A stretch of 64,000 bases of DNA, from positions 496,001-560,000 of the forward strand of contig JACPYL010000025.1 in NCBI GenBank assembly GCA_016196065.1. The letters run 5' to 3'. This stretch comes from Acidobacteriota bacterium (GTDB lineage Bacteria; Acidobacteriota; Terriglobia; Terriglobales; Acidobacteriaceae). The notes under the pieces are model-generated. The model was not told the origin of the DNA, searched no databases, and worked only from the letters and a program-made list of their open reading frames with translations. Position numbers and translations under genes: made by a program. Numbering within the stretch: position 1 is the stretch's first letter; every line of letters begins with the position of its first letter. Positions 1 to 6,501 of this stretch are shown piece after piece.

Positions 1-2
1 TT

Positions 3-545
3 CTCATCGCGTTTGCCGTCGTCTGCAAACCTCCTTACGCGTGGGATTTGCCGCACCGATATTTCTATATGTGGCATCCCAAGTCCCCGAGCATAAGCCT
101 AGACGGCTTCCTACTGACGTATGTTGTCTTTTTCCTCATCCCTGCGATTGCCGTCTTCGTTTCGGTAGTAGCGGTTGAGCACTTCCGTTCGACGCTCAAA
201 GCTCTCAGGGTTTTTACGGGATTCATAGCAGTTGCAGGGTTCCCGCTTGTGTGTCTATATGCACTCCCCAGAATCTTCGGGGCTTGCGAACTACTGGTTT
301 CCATCTGTGTGCTGATCTTGTGGACGCGAGAAAGATGGCCAGTTTCGGACGGCTTCAACGTAGTTCTCCTGATCCTCCATTTCGCATTCTGGTTGTCCTT
401 CTGCGTATCGCTGCTCGGTCTAGCATTAAGGCAAACCTCATCGTGGGGTTTGTGGGACTATTTGGTTTTCGTGTACCCAACCGTTGGGCTCGCCTATTCT
501 TTGATGTGGGCCAAAGATTCCAAGAATCGAAGTAGTTGGCGTTAA
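3..545 (+). CDS. Polytopic membrane protein, 5' end outside the window
   Basis: The reading frame is open from the first bases of the window. The residues ahead of the first usable start (a TTG at 48) are hydrophobic and look like the end of a membrane segment, so the gene very probably begins upstream and only its last 180 or so codons are here. I see about four to five further membrane spans separated by short loops, and a basic C-terminus ending in DSKNRSSWR. I do not recognise the family and see no catalytic motif. The stop codon (543-545) lies inside the first of two matching hairpin repeats, so that hairpin may also terminate this transcript. Being a membrane protein is well supported; the function is unknown. 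Confidence 0.6.
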   Translation, partial: LIAFAVVCKPPYAWDLPHRYFYMWHPKSPSISLDGFLLTYVVFFLIPAIAVFVSVVAVEHFRSTLKALRVFTGFIAVAGFPLVCLYALPRIFGACELLVSICVLILWTRERWPVSDGFNVVLLILHFAFWLSFCVSLLGLALRQTSSWGLWDYLVFVYPTVGLAYSLMWAKDSKNRSSWR

Positions 546-565
546 CAGGCGATTACACCAACTAC
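532..565. repeat. Hairpin repeat copy 1
   Basis: Inverted repeat with arms GTAGTTGG (532-539) and CCAACTAC (558-565) around an AACAGGCGATTAC core. It matches the hairpin at 1083-1110 in the same orientation and overlaps the stop codon of the preceding gene. No T-run follows it. Confidence 0.75.
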
Positions 566-586
566 GATCCCGCACCCGTGGTCGTG

Positions 587-1060
587 CTACCAAATCTTGT
601 TGAAGCCGACGACTCGCCAACCTGCCCTGTCGCCTCCGAGTTGTCGCACAGCCACCCAGTTGCCCTCAACACCAACTCCAGTGTCCGAGTAGTACAGGAC
701 GACATCGCTTCCCTCCTTCCTGCGATCCCGCAATCGTTGCACGAATAGGGATCGGTGGTCACGATACTCGCTCTGCATCTCTTCACACGTGAGTGCGTTG
801 GGAAGTACAAGGTCTGTGCTCAGTTTTGCTGCGTCCGTGCAGTTACCACTCCTCATTGCGTCTAGGTACGCTGCTGCTGCGTGCTCTGGTGATCGGTCAC
901 GAAAGGGATTGAACAGCACGTAGTTGTGGTCGCCTGTTTCCTGATTGACGCCGAAAGGCATCCGAATCAGAACCGGTCGCACATCACGACCCAATACAGC
1001 AGCCGCGACGGCGGCAATGCCTACGACGCCAAGAACGGCGAGATTTCGTCTCACGCCCAC
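587..1060 (-). CDS. Small membrane-anchored protein, hypothetical
   Basis: A 157-residue protein with one N-terminal hydrophobic segment (about residues 6-24, after MGVRRN), so it is probably anchored with its body outside the membrane. The region around residues 55-85 (PEHAAAAYLDAMRSGNCTDA) has the helical pattern of small NTF2/DUF4878-like domains that begin with an alanine-rich helix followed by a Gly-Asn/Asp turn. The C-terminal part is beta-rich with a WVAVRQLGGDRAGWRVVG strand pair, which also fits that fold. The fold assignment is inference. The gene stands alone on the minus strand and is bracketed by two near-identical hairpins, one just beyond its 3' end and one just upstream of its start, as if the gene plus one repeat were a unit. 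Confidence 0.6.
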   Translation of the reverse strand: MGVRRNLAVLGVVGIAAVAAAVLGRDVRPVLIRMPFGVNQETGDHNYVLFNPFRDRSPEHAAAAYLDAMRSGNCTDAAKLSTDLVLPNALTCEEMQSEYRDHRSLFVQRLRDRRKEGSDVVLYYSDTGVGVEGNWVAVRQLGGDRAGWRVVGFNKIW

Positions 1061-1082
1061 ACTTTACATCAGGTTCTAGACG

Positions 1083-1110
1083 GTTGGCGTAACCAGGCGA
1101 TTACGCCAAC
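1083..1110. repeat. Hairpin repeat copy 2
   Basis: Perfect 10-bp stem GTTGGCGTAA (1083-1092) / TTACGCCAAC (1101-1110) with an 8-base loop CCAGGCGA. The whole element and the following TACGA match copy 1 at 532-565 with few differences, in direct orientation about 550 bp away. Confidence 0.8.
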
Positions 1111-1188
1111 TACGAAAAAGGTGGCCATCGTCCAGATTCGCTTCCGCGAGCGAGCGGGAGGACGTCTGTCTAGTCTACAATCCCCGGC

Positions 1189-2514
1189 ATGCTAATCACT
1201 CGTCGTGAACTGCTTGCCGGGCTGGCCGCCGCGTCTGTCACTTCTGCTCTAACTGACCTGGGATTCGCTCAAAGTAGTGTCTCCGCGTTGCACATCGACG
1301 CTGCCCGTCTGCAGCAAAGCCTGGAAGGGCTCAGCATTTTCGGACGCCCCGCCGGCGGCACCTTCGCCGACGGCGTCAGCCGTGTGGCCTATTCGGATGC
1401 GGACATTGCCGGACGAAAGTACGCCATGGAGTTGATGCGAGCGGCGGGCCTCGATCCGCGAATTGATACCGCCGGAAACATCCTAGGGCGGCGCGAGGGA
1501 AGCGACCGCTCTCTCAAGCCGATACTGTTTGGGTCGCACATCGATTCCGTGCCCAGCGGCGGTAACTTCGACGGCGATGTGGGTTCGATGTCCGCCATCG
1601 AAGTCGTGCGCACGCTGAAGGAACACAGCATCCCCACGCGGCATCCGCTTGAGATCGCGATCTGGTCGAACGAGGAGTCCCTGACGATGGGAAGCCGTGC
1701 CGCAGCCGGCGACATGGAGGCGTCAGACTTGGAGAGAATGTACGGTGGGATCTCCCTCGCCGATGGCTTGCGCAAGATTGGTGGCGATCCGGCTAGGTTG
1801 GCGGAAGCGCGCATGGCCCCAGGGTCCATCCATTGCTATCTGGAGTTGCACATCGAGCAGGGTGGAACTCTCGACAAAGCAGGCATCCCGATCGGGGTAG
1901 TCGAAGGCATCGTTTCTATTGACGAGTACGAGGTCGAGATTCATGGTTTCGCCAATCATGCCGGAACCACGCCCATGCCCGAACGCCGCAACGCACTGCT
2001 GGCCGCCGCCAAGCTGATCGAAGCAGTGCAGGAAATCGTTACCCGAGAGCCGGGACGGCAGGTTGGAACCGTGGGACACCTGGAAGTATCGCCCAACGCC
2101 CGCAACGTGGTGCCCGGCGTGGTCAAGCACTCCATCGAGCTGCGCGACCTTTCGCCTGAAAAGATCGCGCGACTGGGAGACGAAATTCAGAAACGCGCTC
2201 AGCAAATCGCGCAAGAAACCAAGACAGACATCACCATGCGGAAGGTCGAGCACGACCCACCGGCAGTGGCCACGTCTGCCATTCAGTCGCAGATCGAGTC
2301 TGCTGCCGCCCGGTTAGGGCTGAAGACCATGCGTCTACCCAGCGGCGCAGGCCACGATGCACAGGTGATCGCCATGCTCGGGCCGATGGGCATGATCTTC
2401 GTTCCCAGCGTGGCCGGCATCAGCCATTCGCCCAAAGAACTCTCCCGCTGGCCGGATTGCGCGAACGGTGCGAACGTGTTGTTGCAGACGATTCTGAGTA
2501 TGGATCGAGGTTAG
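1189..2514 (+). CDS. Exported M20-family amidohydrolase (hydantoinase/carbamoylase, allantoate-amidohydrolase type)
   Basis: Metal-dependent hydrolase of the family that removes carbamoyl groups from N-carbamoyl-L-amino acids, ureidoglycine or allantoate. Visible family marks are GSHIDSVPSGGNFDGDVG (about 115-132, with metal ligands His117 and Asp128), the Glu pair in WSNEES (162-163), LHIEQGGTLD near residue 222, and the C-terminal SGAGHDAQ and VAGISHSPKE segments holding further metal or substrate residues. Length (441) is normal for the family plus a leader. The N-terminus carries a twin-arginine-like signal (TRRELLAGLAAAS), so it probably works in the periplasm. The loop after NEES differs from the usual NEEG-RF, so substrate class is uncertain. 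It stands alone upstream of tRNA-Arg. Confidence 0.88.
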   Translation: MLITRRELLAGLAAASVTSALTDLGFAQSSVSALHIDAARLQQSLEGLSIFGRPAGGTFADGVSRVAYSDADIAGRKYAMELMRAAGLDPRIDTAGNILGRREGSDRSLKPILFGSHIDSVPSGGNFDGDVGSMSAIEVVRTLKEHSIPTRHPLEIAIWSNEESLTMGSRAAAGDMEASDLERMYGGISLADGLRKIGGDPARLAEARMAPGSIHCYLELHIEQGGTLDKAGIPIGVVEGIVSIDEYEVEIHGFANHAGTTPMPERRNALLAAAKLIEAVQEIVTREPGRQVGTVGHLEVSPNARNVVPGVVKHSIELRDLSPEKIARLGDEIQKRAQQIAQETKTDITMRKVEHDPPAVATSAIQSQIESAAARLGLKTMRLPSGAGHDAQVIAMLGPMGMIFVPSVAGISHSPKELSRWPDCANGANVLLQTILSMDRG

Positions 2515-2633
2515 GAACTCGATCCTCATTTCGCGGCCTCCCAGACGGCGATCAAAATTGCCTCTTCCTGACTACTATCACGTGCCGAACATCCGCCGCT
2601 CGAACTCACAATTCGTTGATAAAATCAGGGTGC

Positions 2634-2710
2634 GGGCCCGTAGCTCAACTGGATAGAGCATCGGATTTCTAATCCGAGGGTTGGGTGTTCGAGTCACCCC
2701 GGGCCCACCA
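2634..2710 (+). tRNA. tRNA-Arg(UCU), CCA encoded
   Basis: Complete cloverleaf: acceptor stem GGGCCCG/CGGGCCC, D-arm TAGCTCAACTGGATAGAGC, anticodon stem TCGGA/TCCGA around loop TTTCTAA (anticodon TCT), T-loop GTTCGAGTC, discriminator A and encoded CCA. Its 3' half from 2666 onward is duplicated at 4817-4857, so it served as the attachment site of the element that follows. Confidence 0.96.
2666..2706. repeat. attL, inside tRNA-Arg
   Basis: 41 bp from the anticodon loop (TTTCTAATCC...) to the end of the acceptor stem, identical to 4817-4857. After one mismatch at the discriminator base (A here, G in the other copy) five more bases match. Confidence 0.88.
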
Positions 2711-2732
2711 CATGCCATACAGTTGGCACTTT

Positions 2733-2888
2733 TCAGGCCGCCGTCGGACTTTTCATAACATCACATAACGTTCCATGCAGGTCCGTTGCGTCGATGGAAT
2801 CGTAAACATCCATCGAAAGCTGGACCGTTGCGTGGCCCGGCCCGAGGGTCCCTGCCGCACGAAACTTTGGAAGCGGGCGAAGGTTGTT
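2733..2888 (-). pseudogene. 3' remnant of a tyrosine recombinase (integrase)
   Basis: On the minus strand this stretch reads through to a TGA at 2733-2735 and encodes TLGPGHATVQLSMDVYDSID, the C-terminal box of phage-type integrases: the conserved His (codon 2832-2834) followed ten residues later by the catalytic Tyr (codon 2802-2804), then a normal short tail. Only about 50 codons remain. Upstream the frame runs into the neighbouring gene with no start and no Arg or HxxR box, so the catalytic domain is gone. Its position beside attL in tRNA-Arg is where an integrase belongs. Confidence 0.8.
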
Positions 2889-2894
2889 GCCAAT

Positions 2895-3518
2895 CTATTC
2901 GCCTGATTTCGATTGAGGTATTAGGTCGAAACCGATCCCGAGTTCCTTCCTAATTCCTATCCTCACGGATGTGAATTTCGCAAATAGATCATCTTTTCTC
3001 TTGTCATAAACCTCAAGATCGCCTTTTACGATCTTTCCAGCCATCCATCGAAGCAAATCGGCAAGCTCAGCGAACGCCCGCATTGTTTCCTTCGAACATG
3101 TGACGTAAATGAGCGACTCGGTTTCCTCAAATGAATGCATGCAATTGTTCCAACTGGAAACATAGTCATGTTTAAGGCGAATCTTTGACTCCTCACCCTC
3201 AATCTCTCCGCCTACCAACTGCTTCTCGAAATGGTGCAAACCCAGCAGGTTGTTGTCGATTTCAGACAACTTCTTCGCAGCGCTGAGTAGGATCTCGCGC
3301 CTCAGTTCCCACTGCCTTTGGCGGTCCCAAAGATCCCCGGAGATCTTGGTTTCAATCTGTTTCGTGGCCGTGGTGACAGCTTTCACTTGCTCGACGAGTT
3401 GATCTATGTCTTCGTGGGTTGCTAGATTCTCACCCTTCTTTTTGAGGTAGCTTCCGAGATAGGCGCCTCCTCCCCCGGAAAGGAACATAACCGTCGCAAT
3501 TGCCAAAGTGAAATCCAT
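2895..3518 (-). CDS. Membrane-anchored coiled-coil protein, element cargo
   Basis: A 207-residue protein with one N-terminal membrane segment (about 3-24, glycine-rich near its end) followed directly by KKKGENLATHEDIDQLVEQV. I have seen this 'KGENLATxEDI' motif start many accessory-genome proteins with an N-terminal anchor and a long helical body. The rest is predicted to be mostly helical, with a coiled-coil-like stretch at about 36-95 and a WDRQRQWELRRE patch. No enzymatic motif is visible. It faces the Rep-like gene from the other half of the element and is probably cargo; such small anchored proteins are often suspected of exclusion or defence roles, but nothing here proves that. Confidence 0.7.
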   Translation of the reverse strand: MDFTLAIATVMFLSGGGGAYLGSYLKKKGENLATHEDIDQLVEQVKAVTTATKQIETKISGDLWDRQRQWELRREILLSAAKKLSEIDNNLLGLHHFEKQLVGGEIEGEESKIRLKHDYVSSWNNCMHSFEETESLIYVTCSKETMRAFAELADLLRWMAGKIVKGDLEVYDKRKDDLFAKFTSVRIGIRKELGIGFDLIPQSKSGE

Positions 3519-3554
3519 AGGCCAGTCATTCTACTGACTCTTGTGCGTAATCGC

Positions 3555-3731
3555 TTACCTCGATGGGTGCCGCCGATCAATCTCGTCTAGCAGCCGTTCC
3601 GCCCACCGAACCGCCTCCGTGATTGCGGTGATCGTGGCGGGAACCCGCTTGTCCGGGTCTAGCTGGCTCAGTTTCCGCGCGGCGAGGATGGCGGCGGCGA
3701 TCAGCAGCACGCGCTTGCGCCCCTCGTCCAT
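3555..3731 (-). CDS. 58-residue hypothetical protein
   Basis: Short ORF from ATG at 3731 to TAA at 3555-3557. It encodes a highly charged, helical protein: MDEGRKRVLLIAAAILAARK, then a SQLDPDKRVPATITAITEAV segment and a WAERLLDEIDRRHPSR tail. The amphipathic pattern and normal codon use make it look like a real gene rather than chance. Family unknown. It lies inside the tRNA-Arg element, between the membrane protein and the iteron-like array, and reads away from the array. Confidence 0.6.
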   Translation of the reverse strand: MDEGRKRVLLIAAAILAARKLSQLDPDKRVPATITAITEAVRWAERLLDEIDRRHPSR

Positions 3732-3826
3732 CACGGCAGGTTATCATGTTCGCTTTTTGTTCGCTATAACGGCGCCGACTGAACGAAGGCTTCTGCCCCA
3801 CCTCCCCACCCTCCCCTCTCCACTGG

Positions 3827-3881
3827 GAGCACATTTGAGCACATGGAGCACATTGCGAGCACATATAGCACATGGAGCACG
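3827..3881. repeat. Iteron-like array, six AGCACAT units
   Basis: Six same-orientation copies of (G)AGCACAT starting at 3827, 3837, 3846, 3857, 3866 and 3875. The fifth begins T instead of G and the last ends CACG. Spacing of 9-11 bp is about one helical turn, as in iterons bound by plasmid replication initiators. It lies about 280 bp upstream of the Rep-like gene in the same element. Confidence 0.75.
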
Positions 3882-4113
3882 CCAAGTGAGCGTAAACTCA
3901 ATAGGGTCAATGAATGTCAGGCGCAAACCCGCGATAATCTTTAGTCGACTCGCGCAGGCGCGCACAGGTTTGATAGTCTCTATGTCGTATCTGTAGACAG
4001 GTCATGTGTGACTCGGCGCATCTAAGTCATTGTATTTAATGTAGTTATGTAGCATCATGACAGCAGTTCAGAAGGCATCGTCCTTCGTATCGGCGAGCGA
4101 TCTGGGCAATTCA

Positions 4114-4139
4114 CACCGCGTGAGCGCGCTCACGCGGTG
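4114..4139. promoter_or_regulatory. 26-bp perfect palindrome upstream of the Rep-like gene
   Basis: Half-site CACCGCGTGAGCG followed immediately by its exact reverse complement. It ends 17 bp before the start codon at 4157. It could be the operator of an autorepressing initiator, a cruciform, or part of an origin; position favours an operator. Confidence 0.7.
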
Positions 4140-4156
4140 CATCTTCAGCAAAACGA

Positions 4157-4672
4157 ATGGTTTATATGATCCCAAGAACAACAATTAATGCAGCAGCCGT
4201 GAAACGGGAAACTCTGCGAGAGCAACTGTGGCCTGGTTTGTCGGGGGAGGTTTGGAACAGGAAGGTGGGCAAGGGTTTTACGACAATTCCTAGGACGCTC
4301 GGCCTAATTATGACTCTTATTGAAGAGTTGGTTGAAAGGAAAAAAGGACACGACGTATCCCGAGTCTATTTCGAACTTTGGTGCCGCGCCTTTGACGAAG
4401 GATTTCTAGACGGTCCGGACGAAGAATCCTGCGCGTTCGCGGCGGGTTTCACGACGGAACGAAGCGTGCGCTCATGGAAGGAACGCATCGACACGCTGGT
4501 CGAACTCGGATTCGTACGCATCGCCCCGAGGGGCACCCGACCTCAAGGCTACATCCTCATCCTAGATCCTCATAAGGTCGTGAAGATTCTGCACGGAGAA
4601 AAACGAATTCGTGCCGAGTGGTGGGGCGCTTATATCAAGCGGTGTAGTGAGATTGGCTATACGCTTCCCTGA
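4157..4672 (+). CDS. Rep-like winged-helix protein of the tRNA-Arg element
   Basis: A 171-residue soluble protein. The first 45 residues are basic and probably extended. Residues 50-100 form helices (TIPRTLGLIMTLIEELVERK, then a YFELWCRAFDEGFL helix), and residues 95-135 look like a winged helix-turn-helix (FTTERSVRSWKERIDTLVEL, then a wing of the form GFVRIAPRGTRPQGYILIL). This layout is shared by small plasmid replication or partition-type DNA-binding proteins. Together with the iteron-like array and palindrome upstream it suggests an initiator for the element, but I do not recognise a named Rep family. A helix-turn-helix regulator of another kind is the main alternative. Confidence 0.65.
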   Translation: MVYMIPRTTINAAAVKRETLREQLWPGLSGEVWNRKVGKGFTTIPRTLGLIMTLIEELVERKKGHDVSRVYFELWCRAFDEGFLDGPDEESCAFAAGFTTERSVRSWKERIDTLVELGFVRIAPRGTRPQGYILILDPHKVVKILHGEKRIRAEWWGAYIKRCSEIGYTLP

Positions 4673-4680
4673 ACTAGAGT

Positions 4681-4718
4681 CCGAGCCGAGCCGAGCCGAG
4701 CCGAGCCAAGCCAAGCCA
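4681..4718. repeat. 5-bp tandem repeat
   Basis: Five CCGAG units followed by two CCAAG units and a partial one, just after the stop of the Rep-like gene. The rest of 4673-4816 shows nothing else recognisable before attR. Confidence 0.8.
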
Positions 4719-4816
4719 CTGCGGAAGTGCTTCATAACAAGTAGGTCTAAAATTACCCCTGAGCGCCCGCTGGAGGGAGCCGAAAGCCTTAGATTCTTAA
4801 GGTTCCGGCGCTCAGG

Positions 4817-4857
4817 TTTCTAATCCGAGGGTTGGGTGTTCGAGTCACCCCGGGCCC
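4817..4857. repeat. attR, duplicate of the tRNA-Arg 3' half
   Basis: Exact 41-bp copy of 2666-2706 without the 5' half of the tRNA, so it cannot encode a tRNA. It marks the right end of the element; the GH39 gene ends 69 bp further on. Confidence 0.88.
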
Positions 4858-4925
4858 GCCACACACATCCGGGCAGCAGAGTCAGTCGGATCGCACTACG
4901 TGTCTCGCGAACAGTTTTGCTCGCC

Positions 4926-6425
4926 TTATTTTTCGATTTCCAACAACACCAAAGCGTTCGGCGTAAGTTGAATCTCGATTTTTCCATCTTTCAGAACGCT
5001 CGTCTGCGGGACGACAACCGAAGCGCGATTCAATTCGGCAATCTGCTTGCGCGTGGGATACCGTGGCTTGCCCATTTTCTCGTACGCCGCCAACGTGTTG
5101 CCATGCTGGGAGTCAACTCGCGTCACTCGGACTTTGGCGCTCGCAGGCACACCCTTGAAATCGAAACGCACGGTTCTCGTCGGGCCGGTGCGGTCCGGAT
5201 CAACGAGATTCCATGCGACCACAGCGAGTTTGTTCTTCTCTTTCGTGACCAATACTCCGGGAGCGGCATTCGCGATTCGCTGGTGGCCAAGTTTGTGGAG
5301 CAGTGCAAAACCGTTGTAGGAGGGCTTCTTGATTCCTCCAGCGGCCATCAGTCCGAAACCGCCATAGAAGGGTTCCTGCACGGGGCCACCTTCTTCGAAA
5401 ACATCGGAGAACGTCCAGAATGACATCATGTCGACCAGGCCATCGCATTGCGCGATGTCGTCGGCAAGCGCCGCGCCAACATAGATCGTGTCCCGCGACT
5501 TGAGATCGCCAAACGACGGCACGTTCCATTCCGTCCACATTAGAGGGGCTTTGGGAAAGGCCGAGGCCGCGATTTGATCGTGTACTTTCCGGATGGAACG
5601 GCAGACGCGCTGGTCCATCGGTATTTCTTCGCTGGTGCCGAAAAGATCTTCGACCGTGTCATCGCCGTACGAGTGCGAGGAGACGAAATCGACCGCAACA
5701 TGCTCGCGAGCGGCATGTGCCAGAAAGTCATCCACCCAATGCGCGGAGGAGGACGACGGTCCCCCCACCCGCAACTTCGGACTGACCGCTTTCAGTGTGC
5801 GCGCCGTGTGATCGTAAAGTTCAAAGTAGGTAGGCTGCTTCGGCTCTCCGGCCCAGAAATCGATGTTCGGCTCGTTCCACACCTCGAAGTACCACTGCGC
5901 GACTTCTTCGATGCCATAGCGTGCGACGAGGTGTTCGGCGAAGTTGCGAATCAGTCCGTCCCACTTCGCATAGTCCTTGGGTGGCGCAACGTTCTGCTTG
6001 TACCAGAAAGGATGGATCGCTTCTTTCGCTGCCAGCTTGCGCGGCATGAAACTGATCTCCACAAAAGGACGCACGCCATTCTGCAGGAGCCCGTCGTAAA
6101 TCTGATCCACATAGGAAAAATTGTAGACAGGATTGCCTTGCTCGTCCTCGTCATAGACACCGTTTTCATCATGAAAGATCGCGTGAAAGCGCGCGTAACG
6201 GAATTCCGTGACCTTGCGGACGTCCCGCAGATCGTTGCGGTAACTCTCCCGCATGGCAAGCACGGCTCGGCCGGATCCAAAAGTCTGTTCCCAGAAATGC
6301 GGGAACGCATGTGCGGGAGCAGAAGCGTCGATCACGATTGTTTCTGTACGTGCTTGTGCGGGAGCAAAGCTGGAAAAGAGACTGAAAAGAGCCCCGAGCA
6401 GAGCTGCACGGCAAATAGAGGACAT
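4926..6425 (-). CDS. Secreted GH39 family glycosidase (beta-xylosidase-like)
   Basis: Retaining glycoside hydrolase, by family a beta-xylosidase or alpha-L-iduronidase-type enzyme; xylo-oligosaccharides are the likely substrate in a soil bacterium. A signal peptide (residues 1-25, ending APAQA) is followed by a (beta/alpha)8 domain. The acid/base Glu sits in EVWNEPN (Glu185) and the nucleophile in MWTEWN (Glu299). FVEISFMPRKLA and the HSYGDD segment are typical of GH39. A beta-sandwich tail with ARVTRVDSQHGN-like strands closes the protein at 499 residues. A symmetric LacI-type operator lies 11 bp before the start, suggesting sugar-responsive repression. It stands alone between attR and an SDR gene. 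Confidence 0.9.
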   Translation of the reverse strand: MSSICRAALLGALFSLFSSFAPAQARTETIVIDASAPAHAFPHFWEQTFGSGRAVLAMRESYRNDLRDVRKVTEFRYARFHAIFHDENGVYDEDEQGNPVYNFSYVDQIYDGLLQNGVRPFVEISFMPRKLAAKEAIHPFWYKQNVAPPKDYAKWDGLIRNFAEHLVARYGIEEVAQWYFEVWNEPNIDFWAGEPKQPTYFELYDHTARTLKAVSPKLRVGGPSSSSAHWVDDFLAHAAREHVAVDFVSSHSYGDDTVEDLFGTSEEIPMDQRVCRSIRKVHDQIAASAFPKAPLMWTEWNVPSFGDLKSRDTIYVGAALADDIAQCDGLVDMMSFWTFSDVFEEGGPVQEPFYGGFGLMAAGGIKKPSYNGFALLHKLGHQRIANAAPGVLVTKEKNKLAVVAWNLVDPDRTGPTRTVRFDFKGVPASAKVRVTRVDSQHGNTLAAYEKMGKPRYPTRKQIAELNRASVVVPQTSVLKDGKIEIQLTPNALVLLEIEK

Positions 6426-6435
6426 GGCGTCTCCA

Positions 6436-6451
6436 ACTAAATCGGTTTAGT
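6436..6451. promoter_or_regulatory. LacI-family-type operator before the GH39 gene
   Basis: ACTAAATCGGTTTAGT: 14 of 16 positions are symmetric around a central CG, the hallmark of LacI/GalR-family operators. It sits 11 bp upstream of the GH39 start codon, where bound repressor would block transcription. Confidence 0.6.
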
Positions 6452-6501
6452 AGATACTCATTATCCCGGAAGACGCCGGGAAAATCGAGAGATATGTGTC
6501 G

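Larger units (their letters stand above)
2666..4857. mobile_element. Miniature integrated element in tRNA-Arg (2151-bp period)
   Basis: The 3' 41 bases of the tRNA gene before its discriminator (2666-2706) recur identically at 4817-4857, the classic footprint of tyrosine-recombinase integration that leaves the tRNA intact. Between the copies lie, in order: a 3' remnant of a tyrosine integrase on the minus strand next to attL, a membrane/coiled-coil gene, a 58-residue gene, an iteron-like array, a 26-bp palindrome, a Rep-like gene and a short tandem repeat. There is no complete integrase or relaxase, so the element looks immobile or dependent on a helper. It resembles an integrated small plasmid or satellite; that reading is inference. 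Confidence 0.85.

Noticed and set aside
532-1110. Integron-like attC sites around the 587-1060 gene
   Set aside because: The hairpins are only 28-34 bp and do not show the RYYYAAC and GTTRRRY core boxes; no integron integrase in view.
4611-4823. 70-codon plus-strand frame after the Rep-like gene
   Set aside because: Encoded mainly by the 5-bp tandem repeat and the att copy; no independent gene features.
5574-6440. 288-codon plus-strand frame opposite the GH39 gene
   Set aside because: Shadow of the GH39 frame; arises from GC-rich third positions.
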